Positions 17,686-26,008 are shown, counted from the first letter of the stretch. The stretch is DNA of 64,000 bases from Oscillospiraceae bacterium (GCA_022768245.1 JALEMR010000056.1:16492-80491); one strand, 5' to 3'. Translations and numbers: made by a program. The notes: generated from the sequence alone by a model not told the origin.

Positions 17686-18648
17686 TCAATATACATCCCA
17701 CTTTTTAACGGTTTCCTTCTTCTCGAAATTCATGCCGAGATTTTCGAGAAGCTCCTCCGCCGCATTGTAGCCCATTTTCTTCTGACGGTTGTTCATCGCC
17801 GCAACTTCAAGAATCACAGCAAGGTTACGTCCCGGCTTTACGGGAATCACCGAATAGGGTACCTTTACTCCAAGTATCGACGTGTATTCGTTATCCACGC
17901 CCATTCTGTCGTATACCTTCTCGGAATCCCAGGGCTCCAGCTCCACCACCATGTCGATCTTCTCGGTGAGCTTTACGGCTCCCATACCGAACAGTCTGCG
18001 GGCATTGATGATACCTATTCCGCGCAGCTCCATAAAGTGTCTGATATTTTCGGGGGAAGAGCCTACCAGACTTATGCTGGATACCTTTTTGATCTCAACG
18101 GCATCGTCCGCTACGAGACGGTGTCCTCTCTTTACAAGCTCGATAGCGGTCTCGCTCTTTCCGACGCCGCTCTCGCCCAGGATAAGGACTCCCTCGCCGT
18201 ATATTTCGATAAGCACGCCGTGGCGCTGTATCCTCGGCGCGAGGTTAAGATTCAGAAACGCTATAAGCGCCGCCATGAATGCCGATGTACTGTCCTTGCT
18301 GCGCAGGAGCGGCACCTCGTAATTCTGGGCAAGGTCAAGCATTTCCGGGAAATAGGGAAGCTCTCGGGAAATGATTATCGCAGGAACATGCTGGGCGAAC
18401 AGCATTTCCATACGTTCCTTTCTGACCTCCTCTTCGAGGGTGGCAAGAAAAGCAAACTCTGCCTTTCCTACTATCTGTATTCTCTCGGGATTAAAATATT
18501 CGTAAAATCCCGAAAGCTGCAGTCCCGGACGGTTTACCTCCGTTTCCTCGATGAAAAGCTTCGCTGCGTCCAGCGGAAGATGTATCGCTTCCAGCGAAAA
18601 CTCGTCGATGATATTTTTCAGCGGCACTCTAAATCTACGTTCTGCCAA
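17686..18648 (-). CDS. hprK: HPr kinase/phosphorylase
   Basis: The 320-residue enzyme phosphorylates HPr on Ser46 with ATP and reverses the reaction, controlling carbon catabolite repression. The Walker A is GESGVGKSE near residue 157. The HprK signature (LVADDAVEI and a downstream MRGIG-like ELRGIGIINARRLFG) is intact. The start is a TTG at 18648, preceded by AAAGGA at 10 nt; no ATG fits. It is the second gene of the operon that begins with the HDOD protein. Confidence 0.97.
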   Translation of the reverse strand: MAERRFRVPLKNIIDEFSLEAIHLPLDAAKLFIEETEVNRPGLQLSGFYEYFNPERIQIVGKAEFAFLATLEEEVRKERMEMLFAQHVPAIIISRELPYFPEMLDLAQNYEVPLLRSKDSTSAFMAALIAFLNLNLAPRIQRHGVLIEIYGEGVLILGESGVGKSETAIELVKRGHRLVADDAVEIKKVSSISLVGSSPENIRHFMELRGIGIINARRLFGMGAVKLTEKIDMVVELEPWDSEKVYDRMGVDNEYTSILGVKVPYSVIPVKPGRNLAVILEVAAMNNRQKKMGYNAAEELLENLGMNFEKKETVKKWDVY

Positions 18649-18693
18649 TTTAAAACATTCCTTTCAGGTCTTTGTATCTGACAGCTGCGGGCA

Positions 18694-19926
18694 TTATTCC
18701 GCGTCGCTTGCTGTCATAAGACTGTTCCATGTTGTATTTACGTCCTCAACGCACATGCAGTATATCCCCGAAATAGTTTCCGCAGGTATCTCCAGCCTGC
18801 CCGCAAGCTCGGTCATCTTCTTCCAGTCGGCGTTTTCATACGCAATGACCAGATCGAAGAGCATACCCGATCTGCCCTCGTGACGGAGAAGAGCGCCCTT
18901 TATCTCGTCGCTTAAGGGAAGTGCGTTCAGCGCTTCTTCAAGGGGCATCTGCATAAGCTGTCCCAGTGTGGAGAACATTCCCATAAGATAAGCCTCCGAC
19001 TTGGAGATGGGCATATCACTGCAGCTTTCCAGCAGCTCCGAAGCAAACTTTGCGCGGAGGAAGGAAAGTCTGATAAGCTCGTCGGGCATTGAGCCGTCGT
19101 CCTGCTTGAAGCTCAGGAGGTATATCCACTGCTTGAGCTGTCCCAGTCCCAGGATGACCAGCGCCTGCTTGACGGACTTCGCACGGTTGCGAAGAGCAAA
19201 GTATGCGGAATTCACAAGCTTCAGCAGCGAATATGTAAGGGATACGTCGCGGGAGAGTATCTGTTCTATCTCGTCGATATCGGGTTCGTCCTTGGTAACG
19301 GCTATCATCAGCAGGAAGAAGTTGCCCTGAAGATATTTCATATTGGTGAGTGTGGCAGGTATCTTCTCCGCCACATAGGAGCCCTGAAAATAGGTGCAGC
19401 CGCAGTTTTTCGCCTTTTCATAGGCTTCGGCGCACTCCACGTTGTAGGCTATCATCTTCTTGCCGAAGGAGTTTCCTATCCTTACCACGTTTTCCAGCGA
19501 GGGATTATCATAGCTGCGGAAATTCACCTTGATATAGTCCACGATATCCAGCACGCCGAAATATCGGGGAGCGAATTCGAAGTCCACAACCGCTATCTTA
19601 TAGCCCGCCTGCTTATACTTGGTAAACAGGGAATGGGCAAGCGGATTGGTGATGAGCGAATCCTCTATCTGAATGACAAGCTTTCCCGTATCGAACATTT
19701 TCGGGATATTCTTCACAAGCAGATTTCTCGTAAAGGTAAGAAATGCAGTTTTTCCGTTCAAAAATTTATCGGTATCCATTGACGAGAGAAAATTCTCAAT
19801 GGCGTTTGCAGCAGATGAATCGTCAGACTGGCTGACAGAAAGCTGATCGTCCGCATATAAGATCTCATAAGCCTTGGCGGCTTGGTTTTCATCAACGATT
19901 GTTTGTCTGACAATATATGGTTCCAT
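18694..19926 (-). CDS. Degenerate-EAL plus HDOD domain signalling protein (YuxH-like)
   Basis: The 410-residue protein has an N-terminal EAL-like domain (about 1-205) whose key motif reads EIL (AYEILYADD). The usual DDFG metal motif is VDFEFAP. c-di-GMP hydrolysis is therefore unlikely. An HDOD domain (about 205-400) includes SLTYSLLKLVNSAYF. Such proteins are thought to act as signalling scaffolds; no specific partner is known here. GGAGGA precedes the ATG, and it is the first gene after the promoter at 19974-20002. Confidence 0.9.
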   Translation of the reverse strand: MEPYIVRQTIVDENQAAKAYEILYADDQLSVSQSDDSSAANAIENFLSSMDTDKFLNGKTAFLTFTRNLLVKNIPKMFDTGKLVIQIEDSLITNPLAHSLFTKYKQAGYKIAVVDFEFAPRYFGVLDIVDYIKVNFRSYDNPSLENVVRIGNSFGKKMIAYNVECAEAYEKAKNCGCTYFQGSYVAEKIPATLTNMKYLQGNFFLLMIAVTKDEPDIDEIEQILSRDVSLTYSLLKLVNSAYFALRNRAKSVKQALVILGLGQLKQWIYLLSFKQDDGSMPDELIRLSFLRAKFASELLESCSDMPISKSEAYLMGMFSTLGQLMQMPLEEALNALPLSDEIKGALLRHEGRSGMLFDLVIAYENADWKKMTELAGRLEIPAETISGIYCMCVEDVNTTWNSLMTASDAE

Positions 19927-19973
19927 AATCTTCCTCCGATCATACCAACAGGCACACTTATAGTATTTGTATT

Positions 19974-20002
19974 ATTATAACATATATTAAGCAATAATTC
20001 AA
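19974..20002 (-). promoter_or_regulatory. Sigma-A promoter for the HDOD-hprK-murB-rapZ-whiA-dnaE run
   Basis: On the minus strand TTGAAT (20002-19997), a 17-nt spacer and TATAAT (19979-19974) lie 48 nt ahead of the HDOD start. The heptad array at 20026-20144 ends about 24 nt upstream of the -35. Confidence 0.8.
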
Positions 20003-20025
20003 CTGTTTTTTAGAAATTTTTTCAG

Positions 20026-20144
20026 CCATTAGCGATTAGATATTAGCAATTAGCTATTTGCGATTAGCTATTTGCTAATCACTATTAGCTAAACACTATT
20101 CGCTAATCGCTATTTGCTAATCGCTATTTGCTAATCGCTGTCAG
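20026..20144. repeat. Heptanucleotide array, 17 phased 7-bp units (locus A)
   Basis: From 20026 the sequence divides without slippage into 7-mers. Left units look like CGATTAG or CAATTAG. Right units look like CTAATCG alternating with CTATTTG. CTAATCG is the reverse complement of CGATTAG, so the two halves are inverted relative to each other and can pair. The last unit contains the stop codon (20141-20143) of the HAD gene, and the array fills the gap to the next promoter. Confidence 0.9.
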
Positions 20145-20800
20145 CTGCTCACCATCATCATCTCGGCAAGATCCATTACGAACCTGTCTGCTGTATCTCT
20201 CATGGAGATTATATCCTCTTCGGAGTATCTGTCGTATACTCCAACTGTCATCATGCCTGCGTCACGGGCGGAAATAATTCCTTTTAAAATATCCTCGAAG
20301 ACCGCGCAGGAGTCCGGCGATACCCCCAGCTTTGAAGCCGCAAGCAGATACACGTCGGGATAGTCCTTGCTTCTGCCCGCCTCGTCGGTGGTGACTATCA
20401 CATCAAAATATGAGTATACGTTATTGTGCCGCAGCACAGGCTCGTACAGCTCACGGGGCGACGCCGTCGCTATGGCGAGTCTCTTCCCCTTGGCGCGCAG
20501 GTACGTGAGAAGCTCCGCTGCGTTGTCCTTTAAAAAGATATTGTTGCGGTACTCGTACACTGCCATTTTATTGAATTCCGATCTCAGTTCCTCGACGGAG
20601 GCTTCCACTCCCTTGGACTTTATATATTCCGCACATTCCTCATAGGTCATGGACGCCATCCGCTTTATCTCCCTGTCGGACAGGTATTTTCCGTGCTGCT
20701 GCATATATTTGCGGTCTATCTTTTCCCACACTCTGTTGGAATCTATCAGAGTGCCGTCAAGATCGAATATCGCAGCGTCAAAATCATCGACTGTCAGCAT
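20141..20800 (-). CDS. HAD-superfamily hydrolase (beta-phosphoglucomutase/phosphatase-like)
   Basis: The 219-residue protein has HAD motif I FDLDGTLIDSN (residue 12), a helical cap, motif II in IATASPREL, and motif III/IV in the segments TTDEAGRSKDYP and CAVFEDI. The nucleophile and acid Asp are both present. It should be a phosphatase or phosphomutase acting on a small sugar phosphate or similar substrate; the exact substrate cannot be read. Its stop codon lies inside heptad array A. Confidence 0.88.
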   Translation of the reverse strand: MLTVDDFDAAIFDLDGTLIDSNRVWEKIDRKYMQQHGKYLSDREIKRMASMTYEECAEYIKSKGVEASVEELRSEFNKMAVYEYRNNIFLKDNAAELLTYLRAKGKRLAIATASPRELYEPVLRHNNVYSYFDVIVTTDEAGRSKDYPDVYLLAASKLGVSPDSCAVFEDILKGIISARDAGMMTVGVYDRYSEEDIISMRDTADRFVMDLAEMMMVSS

Positions 20801-20821
20801 ATCATTGACCGTTCCTTTCCG

Positions 20822-21541
20822 TCAGCTTTTGTTTCTGACATAGACTACGCGGACATTGCCGTTTTCGCTGGGCACGGAGTATATCTCAAAGGCTCCCAGC
20901 GATTTTATAAAGGGTGTGAGCTTCATAAAGCCGAAGCTGCGCACGTCAAAACTGGGGAAACGCTTTGTCAGGATATTTCCCGCCTGACTTAAGGAAGCCC
21001 AGCCGTCGTCATCGGATATTTCCGACAGAATGGTGGCAAACGCCTTCCTGACGGTATCCGCCGAAAGCTGACCTTCATTCTCGGGAGCCTTATCACGGCT
21101 TCCCTCGCCCGACAGCACCTCCAGATAGAGAAATCTGTTACAGGCGGCTATGAACGGATTGGGCGTTTTCTTCTCGCCCATGCCGATGACGTATTTTCCC
21201 GATTCGCGGAGCCTTGCGGCAAGGCGTGTAAAATCGCTGTCGGAGGAGACGATGCAGAAGCCGTCCACATTGCCGCCGTAAAGGATATCCATTGCGTCGA
21301 TTATCATGGCGGAATCGGTGGCGTTCTTTCCGGTGGTATAGCTGTACTGCTGGATAGGCGTGATGGAATAATTCAGAAGAACTGCCTTCCACGGTGACAT
21401 CTCCGACTTGGTCCAGTCGCCGTAGATGCGCTTATAGGTGATTATCCCGTCGTTGGAAAGCTCGTCTAAGATAGACTTGATGTACTTTGCGGATACGTTG
21501 TCTGCGTCTATAAGGACGGCGAATCTTTTGTCCTCGTTCAT
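20822..21541 (-). CDS. NYN-domain protein with C-terminal LOTUS/OST-HTH-like domain
   Basis: The 239-residue protein has an N-terminal NYN (PIN-like ribonuclease) domain with the acidic residues expected for metal binding: LIDADNVS (residue 11), the DSAMIIDAMD segment and SSDSDFTRL. A C-terminal segment (about 160-235, DGWASLSQAGNIL, FGFMKLTPFIKS) resembles the RNA-binding LOTUS/OST-HTH domain. LabA/DUF88 proteins are presumed RNases or RNA-binding factors; no target is known here. It has its own promoter, divergent from spoIIGA. Confidence 0.88.
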   Translation of the reverse strand: MNEDKRFAVLIDADNVSAKYIKSILDELSNDGIITYKRIYGDWTKSEMSPWKAVLLNYSITPIQQYSYTTGKNATDSAMIIDAMDILYGGNVDGFCIVSSDSDFTRLAARLRESGKYVIGMGEKKTPNPFIAACNRFLYLEVLSGEGSRDKAPENEGQLSADTVRKAFATILSEISDDDGWASLSQAGNILTKRFPSFDVRSFGFMKLTPFIKSLGAFEIYSVPSENGNVRVVYVRNKS

Positions 21542-21649
21542 AAAAAAATCCTTTCAGCCCTCCAATCGACAGTATTTTCGGGGAGGAGCATTTATAATAG
21601 ATCATGTGATGAACATTTTCTCATCAACAACAAATTGTGGCTGTATATT

Positions 21650-21678
21650 ATTATATCACTTTTTGACACGAATGTCAA
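21650..21678 (-). promoter_or_regulatory. Sigma-A promoter for the NYN gene, overlapping a palindrome
   Basis: On the minus strand TTGACA (21678-21673), a 17-nt spacer and TATAAT (21655-21650) form a consensus promoter. The -35 lies in a perfect 7-bp palindrome, TTTGACA-CGAA-TGTCAAA (about 21663-21680), in the divergent gap with spoIIGA. Confidence 0.8.
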
Positions 21679-21706
21679 ATCATTCCGCAGGAAAGGCGGC
21701 GGTACT

Positions 21707-22537
21707 ATTACTGTTTACATAGACGTGCTTATCATAACCTCGGTATATATAGATTTTTTCCTGATAAAGGCCACCGCGGCAGTGCTCCGAAGACCTCCTC
21801 CAACCGCAGGGAGAGCCGTCCTCGGCGCCTTGGCGGGGAGCCTGACATCGCTGATACTGCTGCTTCCCTCGCTGAATAATGTGCTGCTGTTTTTGCTCAA
21901 GACCGCGTCCGCCGCTGTGATAGTTTACATATCCATGGGCTGCGAGAGCATATGGAAATTCATACGTGATATCATAGTCTTTACTGCGGTCAGCCTTTGC
22001 TTTGCGGGGGTGTGCTTTTTTCTGTCGGAAACACTGGCGGAGGAGCTGATCTTCTGCCGCAACAGTACGGTGTATTTTAATATTTCCCCGATAGTCCTCA
22101 TATTATCCACAGCGGCTGCCTACGGCGGGATATGCCTTTTCAGACGATTTTCCGACGCCGCTCCCACCGGCGGGAAATACACTGTCACCGTATACACGGA
22201 CAAGGACAGCTTTTCGTCCTTCCCCGCAGTCGCCGATACGGGCAACAGCCTTACCGACGTTATCACAGGGATACCTGTGATAGTCTGCGGAAGAGAACAG
22301 CTGCCCGACATCGCAGCAATGCTCCCCGAGGACGGCGTATCACTTCCGAAGGGCTGGCGGCTCATACCATGCAATACCGCGGGCAGCTCGGGACTTATCC
22401 CCATTTTCCGCCCCCAGTCGGTATATATCCGCTGCGGCGAGACGGGCCGCACCTGCACTGCGGACGTGTATATCGGCATTTCCTCACAGCCAATGAAATA
22501 CGGCGTATTCAGTCCGTCTGTTCTCAGAAGTATGTAG
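21707..22537 (+). CDS. spoIIGA: Sporulation sigma-E factor processing peptidase SpoIIGA (probable ATT start)
   Basis: The protein has five or so N-terminal membrane segments and a C-terminal aspartic-protease half with the catalytic motif AVADTGNSLTD and a flap-like PVIVCGREQLP. It cleaves the pro-sequence from pro-sigma-E in the mother cell. No ATG, GTG or TTG fits the family start. The reading TVYIDVLIITSVYIDFF matches the known SpoIIGA N-terminus if translation begins at the ATT at 21707, 10 nt after AGGAAAGG. The only alternative is a TTG at 21635 with no good ribosome site. It is followed 17 nt later by sigE. Confidence 0.9.
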   Translation: MTVYIDVLIITSVYIDFFLIKATAAVLRRPPPTAGRAVLGALAGSLTSLILLLPSLNNVLLFLLKTASAAVIVYISMGCESIWKFIRDIIVFTAVSLCFAGVCFFLSETLAEELIFCRNSTVYFNISPIVLILSTAAAYGGICLFRRFSDAAPTGGKYTVTVYTDKDSFSSFPAVADTGNSLTDVITGIPVIVCGREQLPDIAAMLPEDGVSLPKGWRLIPCNTAGSSGLIPIFRPQSVYIRCGETGRTCTADVYIGISSQPMKYGVFSPSVLRSM

Positions 22538-22554
22538 AACCGAAAGGAGTAATT

Positions 22555-23274
22555 ATGATAAAGTTAAAAGCGCTTATCAAACGATATATCGGATCGCTGC
22601 TGAAGGCGTTGGGGCTGTACGGCTCCGAAGTATACTATATCAACGGACCCGATACCCTTCCGCCGCCGCTGTCCCTCGCCGAGGAGGAGGAGACCTTCCG
22701 TCTGCTGCAGACCGACCCCGACAAGGCTAAGGATATACTTATCGTACATAATCTGCGGCTGGTGGTATATATCGCCAAGAAGTTCGAATCTACGGGGATA
22801 GGCGTGGAGGATCTCATCTCCATAGGCACTATCGGGCTTATCAAGGCGGTCAACACCTTCTGCCCCCAGAAGAATATCAAGCTTGCCACCTATGCTTCGA
22901 GGTGCATTGAAAATGAGATACTGATGTTCCTGCGGAAGACCTCGCAGACGAAAAACGAGATATCCATCGACGAGCCGCTGAATATCGACTGGGACGGCAA
23001 CGAGCTTCTGCTGTCGGATATCCTCGGCACGGAAAACGACGCGGTATCCTCGGGGATAGAGGCCTCCGCCGAACGGCAGATGCTCCGCAGAGCCGTAGGC
23101 GAGCTGCCCGAACGGGAACGGGAGATAATGGAGATGCGCTTCGGTCTGCGAAACGGCAGAGAGCTTACTCAGAAGGAGACAGCCGACATCATCGGGATAT
23201 CGCAGTCCTACATATCGAGGCTTGAAAAGAAGATAATCCGCAAGCTCCGCGAAGAACTGCAGGAGATACTGTAA
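22555..23274 (+). CDS. sigE: RNA polymerase sporulation sigma factor SigE (pro-form)
   Basis: The 239-residue protein begins with an amphipathic pro-sequence and the cleavage-region motif SEVYYINGPDTLPPPLS, as in B. subtilis pro-sigma-E. Region 2 (LRLVVYIAKKFESTGIGVEDL, FATYASRCIENEIL-like) and region 4 helix-turn-helix (TQKETADIIGISQSYISRLEKK) are complete. The start at 22555 has GAAAGGAG 5 nt upstream. The usual downstream sigG is absent; a tRNA gene and a transporter follow. Confidence 0.97.
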   Translation: MIKLKALIKRYIGSLLKALGLYGSEVYYINGPDTLPPPLSLAEEEETFRLLQTDPDKAKDILIVHNLRLVVYIAKKFESTGIGVEDLISIGTIGLIKAVNTFCPQKNIKLATYASRCIENEILMFLRKTSQTKNEISIDEPLNIDWDGNELLLSDILGTENDAVSSGIEASAERQMLRRAVGELPEREREIMEMRFGLRNGRELTQKETADIIGISQSYISRLEKKIIRKLREELQEIL

Positions 23275-23306
23275 TTATGGCATTTGCGGAAAGTGCAAAA
23301 AAACTC

Positions 23307-23335
23307 TTGACATTTTCCAAAAAAGAGTATATAAT
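23307..23335 (+). promoter_or_regulatory. Perfect sigma-A promoter for tRNA-Gly
   Basis: TTGACA (23307-23312), a 17-nt spacer and TATAAT (23330-23335) end 10 nt before the tRNA 5' end. Confidence 0.92.
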
Positions 23336-23345
23336 AAAAAAGCAG

Positions 23346-23417
23346 GCAGACGTAATATAATGGTTATTATATCAGCTTCCCAAGCTGAGGATGCGGGTTC
23401 GATTCCCGTCGTCTGCT
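23346..23417 (+). tRNA. tRNA-Gly (anticodon CCC)
   Basis: A complete 72-nt cloverleaf has acceptor GCAGACG with CGTCTGC. The anticodon stem TCAGC/GCTGA encloses the loop TTCCCAA, giving CCC. The T-arm is GCGGG-TTCGATT-CCCGT and the discriminator is T. CCA is not encoded. A run of T follows directly, so the transcript probably ends there. Confidence 0.95.
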
Positions 23418-23447
23418 CTTTTTTATTGCTCCGGACATCGGAGAATA

Positions 23448-23474
23448 TATCCCCGTGAATATCTCGCGGGGATA
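23448..23474 (+). other. Leader hairpin before the MFS gene
   Basis: The 8-bp arms TATCCCCG and CGGGGATA (23448-23455 and 23467-23474) lie between the tRNA-Gly T-run and the MFS ribosome site at 23486. There is no U-tract, so it is more likely an mRNA 5' structure than a terminator. Confidence 0.45.
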
Positions 23475-23497
23475 ATTTATTGTACGGGAGAATTTCC

Positions 23498-24712
23498 ATG
23501 TATCGGCTGAAAAAATACGAACACACAATATATGCAAGCTATATCGGCTACATAACGCAGGCTGTGGTGAACAATTTTGCTCCCCTGCTTTTCCTCACCT
23601 TTGCAAAGGACTACGGGCTCACCCTCGATAAGATAACCTTTATCACCACCATTAATTTTGCTGTGCAGCTTATCGTCGATCTGCTGTCCTCGAAGTTCGC
23701 AGACAGGATAGGACTGCGCGTCTGCATAGTTTCCGCTCATATTTTCTCCGCGGCGGGACTGGCGGGAATGGCAGTTCTCCCCGTGATACTCCCCGACCCT
23801 TATGCGGGACTTATCATATCGGTGGTGCTGTACGCAATTGGCGGCGGACTTATCGAAGTGCTGATAAGCCCTATCGTCGAAGCCTGTCCCACCGAGAAAA
23901 AGGAAGCTGCCATGAGCCTGCTCCACTCCTTTTACTGCTGGGGACACATGGGAGTAGTGCTCATGTCCACAGCGTTTTTCAGGCTCTTCGGAGTCGATAA
24001 CTGGCACATTTTAGCGGTGATATGGGCGCTTGTTCCGCTTTTCAATGTGGTGTATTTTATGCTTGTGCCGCTGTACGAGATATCCTCGGGAGAGGAAAGA
24101 GTGCCTGTGCGGAGCATGCTCCGTCAGCCGCTGTTTTTACTGATACTGGTGATAATGATATGCGCGGGCGCCTCCGAACAGGCGGTCAGTCAGTGGACCT
24201 CGGCATTTGCGGAATCTGCGCTGAACGTCTCAAAGACTGTGGGCGACCTGGCGGGGCCCTGCTGCTTTGCGCTTTTCATGGGGCTGTCAAGAGCGCTCTA
24301 CGGGAAATACAGCGACAGGCTCCCCCTGAACAGGTTCATGCTTTTCAGCGCGGTGCTGTGCATCTGCTGCTATTTGATGATATCGCTTTCTCCGAGCCCA
24401 CTTTGGGGACTCATCGGCTGTGCAGTATGCGGCTTTTCGGTGGGGATATTCTGGCCGGGCACCTTCAGCGCCGCCGCAAAGAAATTCCCCCGCGGAGGAA
24501 CGTCAATGTACGCTCTTATGGCGCTGGCGGGAGATATTGGCTGCTCTGCGGGGCCTACCGCAGCGGGACTTACGGCAAACGCCGCAGGAGGCGACCTGAA
24601 AGCGGGTATCGGCGCGGCTGTTGTTTTTCCTGCGGTCATTCTTATCGGGATAGTTTTGCTGGGACGCGGAACGCAGAAAGGGAATGCTGACGATCAGAAA
24701 AAAAATACTTGA
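23498..24712 (+). CDS. MFS transporter
   Basis: The 404-residue protein has about 12 predicted membrane segments and a major facilitator fold. The short basic loop after segment two is SSKFADRIGLRV and the equivalent in the second half is RALYGKYSDRLPLNRF. The substrate is unknown; the layout recalls sugar-permease-like (FucP/YfkF-type) members. The start at 23498 (MYRLKKYE) has GGGAG 7 nt before it; an upstream in-frame TTG at 23480 overlaps that site. Confidence 0.85.
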   Translation: MYRLKKYEHTIYASYIGYITQAVVNNFAPLLFLTFAKDYGLTLDKITFITTINFAVQLIVDLLSSKFADRIGLRVCIVSAHIFSAAGLAGMAVLPVILPDPYAGLIISVVLYAIGGGLIEVLISPIVEACPTEKKEAAMSLLHSFYCWGHMGVVLMSTAFFRLFGVDNWHILAVIWALVPLFNVVYFMLVPLYEISSGEERVPVRSMLRQPLFLLILVIMICAGASEQAVSQWTSAFAESALNVSKTVGDLAGPCCFALFMGLSRALYGKYSDRLPLNRFMLFSAVLCICCYLMISLSPSPLWGLIGCAVCGFSVGIFWPGTFSAAAKKFPRGGTSMYALMALAGDIGCSAGPTAAGLTANAAGGDLKAGIGAAVVFPAVILIGIVLLGRGTQKGNADDQKKNT

Positions 24713-24737
24713 CAACATCCGAAAAATATGCTATAAT
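24709..24737 (+). promoter_or_regulatory. Perfect sigma-A promoter for tRNA-Leu
   Basis: TTGACA (24709-24714), a 17-nt spacer and TATAAT (24732-24737) lie 12 nt before the tRNA. The -35 begins inside the last codons of the MFS gene (ending 24712). Confidence 0.92.
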
Positions 24738-24749
24738 TTTATAGTATCA

Positions 24750-24836
24750 GCCGGTATGATGGAATTGGCAGACGTGACGGACTCAAAATCCGTTGGTAGC
24801 GATACCGTGTCGGTTCGACCCCGACTACCGGCACCA
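24750..24836 (+). tRNA. tRNA-Leu (anticodon CAA)
   Basis: This 87-nt type II tRNA has acceptor GCCGGTA with TACCGGC, anticodon loop CTCAAAA giving CAA, a variable arm (TGGTAGCGATACCG) and T-loop GGTTCGACCC. Unlike the other two tRNAs in the window it has an encoded 3' CCA (24834-24836). Confidence 0.96.
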
Positions 24837-24838
24837 TA

Positions 24839-24880
24839 AACTCTCAAAGCAAGTAAAAACGAGCTTTGAGAGTTTTTTAT
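24839..24880 (+). terminator. Terminator after tRNA-Leu
   Basis: The 10-bp arms CTCTCAAAGC and GCTTTGAGAG (24841-24850 and 24863-24872) are followed by T6. Confidence 0.92.
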
Positions 24881-25002
24881 TACTTGCATAACAAATATGC
24901 TCCTTTCGGAAAAATCAGATTTAATATAACTTTACCTCCTTGAGCGGATTTTTTCTCGCCAAAGCCGATTTGATATTTTTTTGTAAATTTTCTGAAATAA
25001 TA

Positions 25003-25031
25003 TTGCAATTTATCAAAATATATAGTATAAT
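25003..25031 (+). promoter_or_regulatory. Promoter for rlmB and the pseudo-ATPase gene
   Basis: TTGCAA (25003-25008), a 17-nt spacer and TATAAT (25026-25031) lie 42 nt before the rlmB start. Confidence 0.75.
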
Positions 25032-25072
25032 AGATATTATGAAATTCTATGCTTTTTTCGGGAAGGTATTTT

Positions 25073-25972
25073 ATGAACGAATATAATAAAAAGAAAAACG
25101 ACCGCTTCGGCTCGCAGTCATGGGACAGCTCCCGTCAGCGCCGCAGCACCGACAGGAAAAATTCCTTCGATAAGGAAGAGGATAATTCACGCGGCAGGAG
25201 CTTTGACCGCCGCTTCGACGACGAGGACGCTCCCGAGGACAACGGGCTTATTATCGGAAGAAATCCCGTTATCGAGGCTCTTAAGGCAGACAAGCCCATA
25301 GATACGCTGTTCGTTAATGCGGACGCGGGCGGCTCTATCGGCATGATATCCCGCATGGCTCGGGACAAGGGCATCGTCATCAAGCAGGTCAGCGACCAAA
25401 AGCTCACCTCCATGTCACGGGGCGCTTCCCATCAGGGCTGCATCGCCGTGGGTGCCTGCGCGGAATATGTTTCCGTGGAGGATATCCTGAACATTTCAAA
25501 ACAGAAGGGCACAGAGCCTTTCATCATAATCTGCGATGAGATAGAGGACCCTCACAATCTGGGTGCGATAATCCGTACCGCTGAAGCAGCGGGCGCGGAT
25601 GGCATTATCATCCCCAAAAGACGGAGCGCTTCGCTGAACTTCACCGTCAACAAGACCTCCGCAGGCGCCGCAAGCTGGGTCCCCGTGGCAAGAGTGCCCA
25701 ATCTGGGAGCGGCTATCGACGTGCTTAAGGAAAACGGCGTATGGATATACGGCACCGACGCTTCGGGCGAAAGCTATACCGAGGTCTCCATGACGGGCGC
25801 TGTGGGGCTGGTCATCGGCTCCGAGGGCTTCGGCATGGGACGGCTCATCAGGGAAAAATGCGACTATCTCTTAAGTCTGCCCATGAACGGCAGGATAACC
25901 TCTCTTAACGCTTCCGTGGCGGCGGGTATCTTCATGTACGAGGCTGTCCGTCAGAGAAATGCGAAAAAATGA
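25073..25972 (+). CDS. rlmB: SpoU/TrmH-family 23S rRNA 2'-O-methyltransferase
   Basis: The 299-residue protein has a charged, probably disordered N-terminus (about 1-55), a substrate-binding L30e-like domain, and a SPOUT methyltransferase domain. The family motifs are DEIEDPHNLGAIIRTAEAAG, VIGSEGFGMG and LPMNGRITSLNASVAAGI. It should methylate a guanosine 2'-OH of 23S rRNA (G2251 in E. coli numbering) with SAM, although other TrmH-family targets are possible. The ATG at 25073 has GGGAAGG 6 nt before it. It is co-transcribed with the next gene. Confidence 0.93.
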   Translation: MNEYNKKKNDRFGSQSWDSSRQRRSTDRKNSFDKEEDNSRGRSFDRRFDDEDAPEDNGLIIGRNPVIEALKADKPIDTLFVNADAGGSIGMISRMARDKGIVIKQVSDQKLTSMSRGASHQGCIAVGACAEYVSVEDILNISKQKGTEPFIIICDEIEDPHNLGAIIRTAEAAGADGIIIPKRRSASLNFTVNKTSAGAASWVPVARVPNLGAAIDVLKENGVWIYGTDASGESYTEVSMTGAVGLVIGSEGFGMGRLIREKCDYLLSLPMNGRITSLNASVAAGIFMYEAVRQRNAKK

Positions 25973-26008
25973 AACAATACTTTAGGTGAATAATAAGGAG
26001 GACGAACA

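Noticed and set aside
21663..21680. Spo0A box pair upstream of spoIIGA
   Set aside because: TGTCAAA differs from the TGNCGAA core by one base, and the site coincides with the -35 of the divergent NYN promoter. It is 26 nt from the spoIIGA start, too close for a Spo0A-activated promoter.
22132..22554. Plus-strand extension of sigE back to 22132
   Set aside because: It overlaps spoIIGA in another frame. The true sigE start at 22555 has GAAAGGAG and the expected pro-sequence.
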